Assembly (NCBI GenBank): GCA_024762755.1
Contig: JANTGX010000182.1
Location: 1 to 5,198 of the forward strand
Origin: Gammaproteobacteria bacterium
GTDB taxonomy: Bacteria; Pseudomonadota; Gammaproteobacteria; SZUA-152
Direction: 5' to 3'
DNA length: 5,198 nucleotides
The stretch's first letter is position 1, and the number at the start of each line of letters is the position of its first letter. Of the stretch, positions 1-5,198 are shown piece by piece. The notes beneath the pieces were generated by a model. It was not told the origin of the DNA, searched no databases, and saw only the letters and a list, made by a program, of their open reading frames with translations. The translations under genes and the position numbers were made by a program.

Positions 1-1419
1 CTGCCGCTGTTCCCCAGCGCCTATCGCAGCGCCTGTGACGAGCAGCGTAGGCTGTTCAGCGGTAGTCTGCCGGTGAGCCGGCGGGAACAGTGGGTGGGCG
101 CCGAACTGGGCGGGGATGCAGAGGCCGGCGTGCCTGCCGCGGCGGCACCGGGGCTCGCCGCGCAGTTGCTGAACAGCGACGTGGTGGCGCCGTGGAAGCT
201 GCTGCTGGAGCAGGCATCGTTTCAGGCCGCCAGCGCGGCGCAGCGCTTCACCAACTTCGGCAGCGATGCCAGTGCCGAGGCGCGTGATCGCCAACGCCTG
301 CTGCGCACCGCCCGCGACCAGTTGCAGACCGGCTCCTGGTACGTCCTCCTCGACCTGGCGCGTTTCCTGCGCGAGCGGCTGCCCCAGGTATGGGCGGTGT
401 TGCGCGGCGAGGGCGATGTGGGTCAGCTGCCGGACGCGGCCCAGGCCCTGGTGGCGGCGCTGCGCGGGGCGACCCTGGACGCGGCCTTGGCCGAGGCCAT
501 CGTCACCTACCACTACTTCGTCGTCTATCCCTTTGGCCAGCCCCGGCCGACGGCGGACACACGCTACGACTACGGCCATCTGCGCTGGAATCTGGCCGAT
601 GCGCTGCTGGCGGCGGAGGCGGCCGGAGCGGATCTGGAGGCGGTGGAGGGCGACTTCGTGCGCTTCGACGAGAGCGGCGCGCCCCTGCCGCTGGACCCCC
701 GCTGGCCCGACTTCATCTTTCCCCTGGCCGACCCCGAGCAGGCGCCCCCACTGCCGGCCGTCGACGCCGAGACACTCACCGGGCTCACCGGCCTGGCCCG
801 CCAACAGGCCGCGGTGGACGCCCTGGCGGCCATGATCGTCGATCTCCTGCCAGCGGCCACGGAGGACGAGGGCCTGCTGGAGACGGTGCCGCTAGGAGAC
901 GCGCGCGAGGCCTGGTTCGTACTGCGCTGCGTCTACCAACGGCCGGGCTGTGGGCCCCTTTTCCCGCCCCTGGTGAGCGAGGCCACGCAGCGTTTTCAGA
1001 TGGCCTCGTTCTTCGATCCCGACGCCCCGGCACGCCCCGTGCGCATCCCCATGCCGCTGGACATCTCGCCGGCGGGGCTGCGCAAGTATCAGAAGAACAC
1101 CGGCTTCGTCATCTCCGACATGCTCTGCGGCAAGCTCAAGGGGATCCGCAAGATGACCCTTGGGGACCTGGTGCTCTCGGTCCTGCCCTGGCCCTTTCAC
1201 AAGGACCTGCCGGACCCCGGCAAGGCCGGGCCTTGCAAAGACGACGGCGGCAACGGGCTGGGCATGATGTGTTCCCTCTCCATTCCCATCGTCACCCTCT
1301 GCGCGATGATCCTGATGATGATCATGGTGGCCCTGTTCGATGTCATTTTCCGTTGGATTCCCTACCTCTTCGTGTGCCTGCCCATCCCCGGGCTGCGGGG
1401 CAAGAAGGGAGGAGGATAG
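1..1419 (+). CDS. CIS-cluster protein with hydrophobic C-terminal segment (5' end outside window)
   Basis: This is the 3' part of a gene. The frame is open back to base 1, and the GTG at 73 has no Shine-Dalgarno, so the true start is probably upstream; 472 residues are visible. I cannot name a domain. Residues about 45-320 (counted from base 1) are mostly Ala/Leu-rich and helical, with a Tyr-rich stretch near 174-195. The last 140 residues look like a compact conserved module: FFDPDAPARPVRIPMPLD (337-354), LRKYQKN...SDMLCGKL (360-379), TLGDLVLSVLPWPFHKDL (386-403), then a Cys/Gly loop. A hydrophobic run follows at about 428-447, then a Trp/Pro-rich stretch and a basic GKKGGG end. Cysteines lie at 310, 317, 376, 424 and 434, among others. 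From memory, similar endings occur in uncharacterised proteins encoded beside gp25 in phage-tail-like clusters; this was not checked. The inferred role is a baseplate-associated or membrane-tethering protein. Coding confidence is high and functional confidence low. Confidence 0.85.
   Translation: MPLFPSAYRSACDEQRRLFSGSLPVSRREQWVGAELGGDAEAGVPAAAAPGLAAQLLNSDVVAPWKLLLEQASFQAASAAQRFTNFGSDASAEARDRQRLLRTARDQLQTGSWYVLLDLARFLRERLPQVWAVLRGEGDVGQLPDAAQALVAALRGATLDAALAEAIVTYHYFVVYPFGQPRPTADTRYDYGHLRWNLADALLAAEAAGADLEAVEGDFVRFDESGAPLPLDPRWPDFIFPLADPEQAPPLPAVDAETLTGLTGLARQQAAVDALAAMIVDLLPAATEDEGLLETVPLGDAREAWFVLRCVYQRPGCGPLFPPLVSEATQRFQMASFFDPDAPARPVRIPMPLDISPAGLRKYQKNTGFVISDMLCGKLKGIRKMTLGDLVLSVLPWPFHKDLPDPGKAGPCKDDGGNGLGMMCSLSIPIVTLCAMILMMIMVALFDVIFRWIPYLFVCLPIPGLRGKKGGG
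1282..1341 (+). other. Predicted membrane-helix-like segment in the protein before gp25
   Basis: Codons 428-447 of the visible frame encode about twenty residues with no charge, dominated by Ile, Met, Leu and Val (IPIVTLCAMILMMIMVALF). After one Asp comes VIFRW and then a second, shorter apolar stretch IPYLFVCLPIP. The protein ends in basic residues (R, K, K), which under the positive-inside rule would favour a cytoplasmic tail. It could instead be a buried hydrophobic core helix of the baseplate, since CIS proteins normally lack membrane helices. Confidence 0.6.
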
Positions 1420-1427
1420 CTAGAAAA

Positions 1428-1472
1428 ATGAATGAGATGCGAGACAAACCAGAGAAAAGGATCGAGCCATGA
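1428..1472 (+). CDS. Possible 14-codon leader ORF overlapping the gp25 start
   Basis: The gap between the first gene and gp25 holds an ATG-initiated frame encoding MNEMRDKPEKRIEP. Its TGA stop overlaps the gp25 start in an ATGA arrangement (1469-1472). A purine-rich GGGAGGAGG at 1407-1415 lies 12 bases before its ATG, a longer spacing than ideal. The 49-base gap (1420-1468) is about 43% GC, much lower than the flanking genes, as is common around translation starts. The peptide is hydrophilic and matches nothing I know. It may simply be a chance frame; if translated, its likely role is coupling ribosomes into gp25. Confidence 0.25.
   Translation: MNEMRDKPEKRIEP
1455..1461 (+). promoter_or_regulatory. 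Ribosome binding site of the gp25 gene
   Basis: AAAAGGA sits seven bases before the ATG at 1469. This supports that start over later in-frame codons, and it gives gp25 its own initiation signal besides any coupling from the upstream short frame. Confidence 0.6.
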
Positions 1473-1858
1473 GCGGCGAACCCCAGGCGGTCAACTGGCC
1501 CCTGCTCGGGCTGCCCGATGCAGAGGGGCGCCTGCGCTATCCGACCCTGGCGGAGAGCGTCCGTCAATCCATCCAGATCATCCTGCAGACGCGCCCCGGC
1601 GAGCGCCTCGTGCGTCCTGGCTATGGCGCCGGCCTCGCGCGCTTTCTGCACGCGCCGAACACCCTGGCCACGCGGCGTGAGATCCACGACCTGATCGAGG
1701 GCACCCTGCAGCGCTGGGAGCCGCGCATCCTGCTCGACCGCATCGAGGTCTGGGCGGTGGAAGAGCGGCCCGACACCCTGCGCATCGAGATCGTCTACCG
1801 CCTGCGCCGTACCAACCAAGCCCAGCAGATGGGCATCACCCTGGAACTGGAGGGATAG
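1469..1858 (+). CDS. GPW/gp25-family baseplate wedge protein
   Basis: This 129-residue protein has the normal length and pattern of the T4 gp25 / P2 gpW family (also TssE in type VI secretion and Afp9 in Afp-like particles). Visible hallmarks are the early ESVRQSIQIILQT helix (29-41), then PGERLVRPGYGAGL (43-56) and APN (62-64). A second helix precedes the family EPR motif at 84-86, and alternating strands (IEVWAVEE, LRIEIVYRL) close the fold. In this family the EPR region forms core contacts that join the wedge to the first sheath ring, so the protein helps nucleate the sheath and relay the contraction signal. It is cytoplasmic when assembled. The ATG at 1469 is backed by AAAAGGA, and the next gene follows after 58 bases. 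The gene stops at an amber codon; the same frame then stays open for 18 more codons. Nothing looks truncated. Confidence 0.96.
   Translation: MSGEPQAVNWPLLGLPDAEGRLRYPTLAESVRQSIQIILQTRPGERLVRPGYGAGLARFLHAPNTLATRREIHDLIEGTLQRWEPRILLDRIEVWAVEERPDTLRIEIVYRLRRTNQAQQMGITLELEG
1849..1854 (+). promoter_or_regulatory. Shine-Dalgarno-like GGAGGG at the end of gp25
   Basis: GGAGGG lies within the last codons of gp25, seven bases before a GTG at 1862. It is the best-placed ribosome-binding signal between gp25 and the baseplate gene, yet it points at a short frame and not at the ATG at 1917, which is 62 bases away. Confidence 0.35.
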
Positions 1859-1861
1859 CCC

Positions 1862-1915
1862 GTGGAGATTGCCCAGCCCACGACAACCCAACCTTCCCCA
1901 CACGGGCGAGACTGA
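1862..1915 (+). CDS. Possible 17-codon leader ORF before the gpJ-like gene
   Basis: A GTG at 1862 with well-spaced GGAGGG opens a frame of 17 codons (ending ...QPTTTQPSPHGRD). It ends in TGA at 1913-1915, one base before the ATG of the baseplate gene at 1917. It is also the continuation of the gp25 frame past its TAG: TAG, CCC, then GTG. It could be a coupling leader, the remnant of a longer gp25 C-terminus, or chance. The peptide is Pro/Thr-rich and matches nothing I recognise. Confidence 0.22.
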   Translation: MEIAQPTTTQPSPHGRD

Positions 1916-1916
1916 G

Positions 1917-4157
1917 ATGCCGATTACACCACCCCGACTCGACGACCGCGGCTACGAGGACCTGATCGAGGAGCTCCTGGCGCGCGTGCCTGCGCACACC
2001 CCCGAGTGGCGGCCGCAGCAGGTGGGCGACCCCGGCCGCACCCTGCTGGAGATGTTCGCCTGGCTGGCGGACACCATCCTCTACCGCGCCAACCTGATCC
2101 CCGAGCGCCAGCGCCTGGCCTTCCTGCAGCTACTCGGCATGCCCCTGCGACCGGCACAGGCCGCGCGGGGAGTGATCGCCCTGCAACTGGAGGAGAAGAA
2201 TCCGCGCGAGGTGCTGCACCTGGCGGCCGGGGCGCGGGTCACCGGCCCGGTGGACTTCGAGACCCTGGCCGAGGCCAGCGTGCTGCCGGTGAGCGGTGAG
2301 TGCTACTACAAGCGTCGCCTCGATGCCGAGGAACGGCACGAGATGGCCGAGGTGATCGAGGGCCTGCGCGAGTTCTACCAGGTGGAGGGCGAGGTGGCGG
2401 CCTACGTCACCACGCCGGTGTTCGTCGACGGCATGGCGGAGAAGGCCGGCCTCGACCTGGTGCAGGACACCGCCGACGGCAGCCTCTGGGTGGCCCTCCT
2501 GGCGAGCCGCGCCGAGGACGTGCCGGCGGTCAAGTCGGCCCTCGCCGGCGGTGGAGCAGGGGGCGAGTACATCGACATGGGCATCGCCCCGGCGGTAGAG
2601 CTGCCCGCCCACCTCGACGACATCCGCCCGCCGGGCCGCCTCGACCACAGCTGGTGGATCAGTACCGCCGAACTGGTGGACGATCAGCCCGTCTACCACC
2701 CCTTGCGTCGCGTCGCCGACAGCACCGACGCGTATGCCCGGCGCGGGGTCGAGCGCCTGGCCCTGCCCGGCGACGAGGCGGACTTCGGCGTCCTCGAAGG
2801 CGACGCGCGCAAGGAGGCCAACGCCGGCCTCGGTGATCGGCCGCCGCGCCTGGACGATCCCCAGCGCCTGGCGCGTCTGGTGGCCTGGCTGCGCCTGCGA
2901 CCGGCCGCCGGGCTGGCGACCCTGCCCCTCAGCTGGGTGGGCATCAACGCCGTGGACATCGATCAGGCGCAGACCCTGCGCGACCGGGTGATCGGACAGA
3001 GCGACGGCAGCGCCGACCAGGTCGTTGCCCTGCCGCTGGCCTCGGTGCAGGCAGACAGCCTGGTGTTGCAAGTGGAGGAGGCCGGGCGCGGCTATGTGGT
3101 GTGGCAGCCGGTGGCGGACCTGGCCCTGGCCGGGCGCGACGACGCCGTCTATCAACTCGACAGCGAGGCCGGCAGCGTGCGCTTCGGCGACGGCATCCAC
3201 GGCCGCATCCCGGAGGCGGGGCGGCGCATCCGCATCGCCCACCTGCGCGCCGGTGGCGGACAGGCCGGCAACCTGCCCGCCGGCAGTCTGCAGGCCGTCG
3301 AGGGACGCGGCGCGGACGGCCGCCCGCTGACGCGCAAGCTGAAACCCGTGCAGGGCATCGCCACCACCGGCGGTGCCGATGCGGAGAGCCTGCAGGAGGC
3401 CGAGCGGCGCATCCCCGCGCGTCTGCGCCACCGCAATCGCGCCGTCACCGAGGACGACTATCACGCCCTGGTGGCCGAGGTGCCGGGGGTGTCCGTGGGC
3501 CGCGTGGAGGTGTTGCCGCGCTTCCTCCCCCGCCAACGGCGCTTCAACGTCCCCGGCGTGGTCTCGGTGATGGTATTGCCGCAGAAGTCGTCCCAGGAGG
3601 CGCCCAACCCGCGCCCGGACCAGCCCATGATCCAACGCGTCTACGACTACCTCTCGGCACGCCGTCCGCTGGCCACCGAGCTGTATGTCATCGGCTGCGA
3701 ATACGTACCCCTGGCCGTCACCGCCGGCATCACCGTCAAGCCGGGCTTCGGCCACGAACAGGTCGCCCACGACGTGCGCCAGGCCCTGCGCCAGTATCTG
3801 TGGAGCCTGCCCCCGCACGGCCCGCAGGGCGAGGGCTGGCCCCTCGGCCGCGCCGTCGGTGACCGGGAGTTGGAGGTGGTCGCGGCGCGGGTGCGCGGCG
3901 TCGCGGGGGTCAGCGGCGTGAACCTGTTTCGGCGCCAGGCCGGCGATTGGCAGGCGGTGGCGCGGCCGCAACCCTGCGAGCCCATCGAGCTGCCCCTGCA
4001 AGCCTGGCAGCTGCCAGAGCTGCTGGCGGTGACCGTGGCCAGCGATGGCGTCACCCCGGACCAGGTCGTCGCCGAAGGTGGCGGCGCGGGCGGCGGCGCG
4101 GGCGAGGGAAGTGGCGGTGGAGGCATCGCCCTGCCGGTGGTGCCGGAGATCTGCTGA
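1917..4157 (+). CDS. gpJ/gp6-like putative baseplate assembly protein
   Basis: This is a 746-residue wedge protein of the phage 'baseplate J' / T4 gp6 / Afp11 kind, in the long form annotated 'putative baseplate assembly protein'. The N-terminus MPITPPRLDDRGYEDLIEELL leads to HTPEW (27-31), DPGRTLLEMFAWLADTILYRAN (38-59) and IPERQRLAFLQLLG, the usual N-terminal helical signature. A middle region (about 95-400) has strand-rich segments, including LSWVGINAVDIDQAQT. The J core follows: VRFGDGIHGRIP (421-432), GGGQAGNLPAG (446-456) and RAVTEDDYHALV (508-519), then a C-terminal domain at about 583-671 with GWPLGR (640-645). After that come a Gly-rich linker (721-736) and IALPVVPEIC. I chose ATG 1917 because the protein then begins like its family. 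A TTG at 1869 would add 16 unfamiliar residues. The Shine-Dalgarno at 1917 is weak (GGGCGAG), so coupling to gp25 translation is plausible. These proteins dimerise into the ring around the spike. Confidence 0.94.
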   Translation: MPITPPRLDDRGYEDLIEELLARVPAHTPEWRPQQVGDPGRTLLEMFAWLADTILYRANLIPERQRLAFLQLLGMPLRPAQAARGVIALQLEEKNPREVLHLAAGARVTGPVDFETLAEASVLPVSGECYYKRRLDAEERHEMAEVIEGLREFYQVEGEVAAYVTTPVFVDGMAEKAGLDLVQDTADGSLWVALLASRAEDVPAVKSALAGGGAGGEYIDMGIAPAVELPAHLDDIRPPGRLDHSWWISTAELVDDQPVYHPLRRVADSTDAYARRGVERLALPGDEADFGVLEGDARKEANAGLGDRPPRLDDPQRLARLVAWLRLRPAAGLATLPLSWVGINAVDIDQAQTLRDRVIGQSDGSADQVVALPLASVQADSLVLQVEEAGRGYVVWQPVADLALAGRDDAVYQLDSEAGSVRFGDGIHGRIPEAGRRIRIAHLRAGGGQAGNLPAGSLQAVEGRGADGRPLTRKLKPVQGIATTGGADAESLQEAERRIPARLRHRNRAVTEDDYHALVAEVPGVSVGRVEVLPRFLPRQRRFNVPGVVSVMVLPQKSSQEAPNPRPDQPMIQRVYDYLSARRPLATELYVIGCEYVPLAVTAGITVKPGFGHEQVAHDVRQALRQYLWSLPPHGPQGEGWPLGRAVGDRELEVVAARVRGVAGVSGVNLFRRQAGDWQAVARPQPCEPIELPLQAWQLPELLAVTVASDGVTPDQVVAEGGGAGGGAGEGSGGGGIALPVVPEIC
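4080..4103 (+). repeat. Two tandem copies of a 12-bp unit encoding GGAG
   Basis: GGCGGCGCGGGC occurs twice in direct succession within the gpJ-like gene, encoding GGAG-GGAG (residues 722-729), followed by EGSGGGG. Because the unit is a multiple of three, copy-number slippage would change linker length without shifting the frame. The linker joins the folded C-terminal domain to the final ten residues. Confidence 0.8.
4145..4148 (+). promoter_or_regulatory. Ribosome binding site of the propeller-like gene
   Basis: GGAG lies eight bases before the ATG at 4157, inside the last codons of the gpJ-like gene. With the TGATG overlap it indicates direct translational coupling, and it fixes the start of the last gene. 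Confidence 0.6.
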
Positions 4158-5198
4158 TGGATGCCAACGGCCTCCGCTTCCGACTGCTCGCCGACGCCGC
4201 GCACTGGCGTCTCACGGGTGAGCCGCCGGCGCTGGAATACGATACCGTGCGGCGGGCCCTGCGCCTGGCACGCCAGCGTCGTGATCTGCAACTGGTGGAG
4301 GACGCCACGGAGGCCGAGGCGCGCCTGGCCCTAGTGCCGCAGGTGCGCGACAGCTATGGCAACCGGGCCTGGTACGACGAGGAATGGCACCGTCTGCTGG
4401 CCGTGGGCGGCAGCGACGACACGCCGCGGCCGCTCTACTGGGTGCCGCGGGAGGGCGAGGTGACGGACCTGACCCTGGCCGACGACGGGGTGCTCTATCT
4501 CGCCGTGGCGGGGAGCATCGTCATGCACGACCTGCGCGGTCGTTGGGACGACGCCGAGGTGAGCGCCGAAGGCTTCCACGCCTGGCGCCTGGCCGCCGCC
4601 CCCGGGGGTGGAGTGTGGGCGCTGGATCGCACGAACCGACGTCTGGCCCGCCTGCAGGGATATCCCTTGTCGCGCCGCGCCGGCCGCAGCCCGGCCGCCG
4701 GGGTCTCGCGCCCCTGCACGGAGAATCCCAACCCGCCGCGCCTGTTGTGGCAGCGCGAGGCCGTGTGGCCGGCGGAGGAGACCCCGGTGGCCCTGGCCTG
4801 CAGTCTGGGCGGCACCCTGGCCTGCGTGAGTTGGCGCACCCTCGAGGGTCAACCGGCCGAGGCCGTGCTGCGGCGTTGGTCCGACGCGGCCGTGGCGGAG
4901 GTCTGGCGCACCGGCATCACCCTGCGTGGTACGCGCCATCCTTACAGCCTGGCCTGGGTGGCAGAGTATCGCGTGGCCGTGCTGGTGTGCGGCACGGGCA
5001 CGGAAACCCCGCCCCAGCCCAAGAGCGAGGCGCGCGTGTACGTCGTGGACCGCAGCAGCGACGGCCCCACGGCGCGCTTCCCCAGCGGTGACCTCTACCC
5101 CCTCAAACCAGACTATGCCTTCGGCCCCTTCCTGCACGGCCTCGACTATCCGCCGCACTATCCGGCCTTCGCCGGCAGCCATGCCTTGCACCGCCTTT
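4157..5198 (+). CDS. Beta-propeller (NHL-like) CIS-cluster protein, 3' end outside window
   Basis: The frame starts at an ATG overlapping the previous TGA (TGATG) and stays open for 347 codons to the right edge. The protein begins MDANGLRFRLLADAAHW and shows repeated propeller-like blades. One is TDLTLADDGVLYLAVAG...MHDLRGRW (103-130). The next is WRLAAAPGGGVWALDRTNRRLARLQG (143-168), the classic 'G-G-x-hydrophobic-W-x-hydrophobic-D' strand pattern. Another is GGTLACVSW (218-226), and then YSLAWVAEYRVAVLVC. A Pro/Arg-rich loop (about 169-205) separates the second and third blades. No signal peptide or membrane helix is seen. From memory, proteins of this kind, annotated 'phage tail protein' or 'hypothetical', often follow the gpJ-like gene in phage-tail-like clusters. 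The role is inferred: an accessory baseplate or fibre-region protein, or a binding platform. The full length and any fused C-terminal domain cannot be seen. The fold call is moderately sure and the function is unknown. Confidence 0.85.
   Translation, partial: MDANGLRFRLLADAAHWRLTGEPPALEYDTVRRALRLARQRRDLQLVEDATEAEARLALVPQVRDSYGNRAWYDEEWHRLLAVGGSDDTPRPLYWVPREGEVTDLTLADDGVLYLAVAGSIVMHDLRGRWDDAEVSAEGFHAWRLAAAPGGGVWALDRTNRRLARLQGYPLSRRAGRSPAAGVSRPCTENPNPPRLLWQREAVWPAEETPVALACSLGGTLACVSWRTLEGQPAEAVLRRWSDAAVAEVWRTGITLRGTRHPYSLAWVAEYRVAVLVCGTGTETPPQPKSEARVYVVDRSSDGPTARFPSGDLYPLKPDYAFGPFLHGLDYPPHYPAFAGSHALHRL

Noticed and set aside
73..75. GTG as the true start of the first gene
   Set aside because: There is no Shine-Dalgarno before it, and the frame continues upstream to base 1 with plausible protein sequence (FPSAYRSACDEQRRLF), so the gene is better treated as cut by the window edge.
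390..1472. A 360-codon plus-strand frame overlapping the first gene in another phase
   Set aside because: Its translation is almost all Arg, Gly, Ala and Pro, typical of an out-of-frame reading of GC-rich DNA. Only its last 14 codons, in the gap before gp25, are of interest.
1869..1916. TTG start giving the gpJ-like protein 16 extra N-terminal residues
   Set aside because: The extra residues are Pro-rich and unlike the family, whose members begin at the MPITPPRLDDRGY-type sequence encoded from 1917.
2130..4001. A 623-codon open frame on the minus strand inside the gpJ-like gene
   Set aside because: It mirrors the codon bias of a GC-rich gene. Its His/Arg/Ala/Gln-rich translation has no recognisable family, while the plus strand carries clear baseplate motifs.
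4080..4124. GC-rich tandem repeat as a possible terminator or regulatory repeat
   Set aside because: It lies in frame inside the gene, encodes a simple Gly-rich linker, and has no inverted symmetry or T-run.
4331..5191. A 286-codon minus-strand open frame near the right edge
   Set aside because: It is antisense to the propeller-like frame, which starts with a TGATG overlap, has a well-placed ribosome binding site, shows repeated blade motifs and stays open to the edge.

Overview
The window is one continuous plus-strand run of baseplate genes from a contractile injection system (CIS: a phage-tail-like particle of the extracellular/eCIS or prophage-tail type). No RNA gene, transposon, CRISPR array, terminator or convincing promoter was seen. 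The DNA is very GC-rich with dense coding and short gaps. This suits a high-GC bacterium, perhaps a proteobacterium, but the taxonomy is an inference from composition and protein flavour only.

Layout: (1) 1-1419 is the 3' part of a gene cut by the window's left edge. It encodes a large protein with a poorly recognisable alpha-helical first part, and an ending rich in Cys, Pro and Gly that contains a strongly hydrophobic, membrane-helix-like segment. (2) 1469-1858 encodes a 129-residue GPW/gp25-family baseplate wedge protein. (3) 1917-4157 encodes a 746-residue gpJ/gp6-like 'putative baseplate assembly protein' with a glycine-rich linker and a short hydrophobic tail ending in Cys. (4) 4157-5198 starts inside the stop of gene 3 and runs off the right edge. 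It encodes a protein whose repeated strand motifs look like a beta-propeller (NHL-like) and is probably an accessory baseplate or fibre-associated protein.

How they work together: gp25 and the gpJ/gp6-like protein form the wedge ring around the spike, which holds the extended sheath and triggers contraction. The gene before gp25 could tie the baseplate to a membrane. The propeller protein could decorate the baseplate or bind a target. Sheath, tube, LysM adaptor, VgrG and PAAR genes would be expected to the left. Further wedge, fibre, tape-measure and AAA+ ATPase genes would be expected nearby, but none is in the window.

The most unusual points are the hydrophobic C-terminal segment in the gene before gp25, and two very short reading frames (14 and 18 codons). 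Each fills one of the two intergenic gaps and ends exactly at the start codon of the following gene, as expected for translational coupling.
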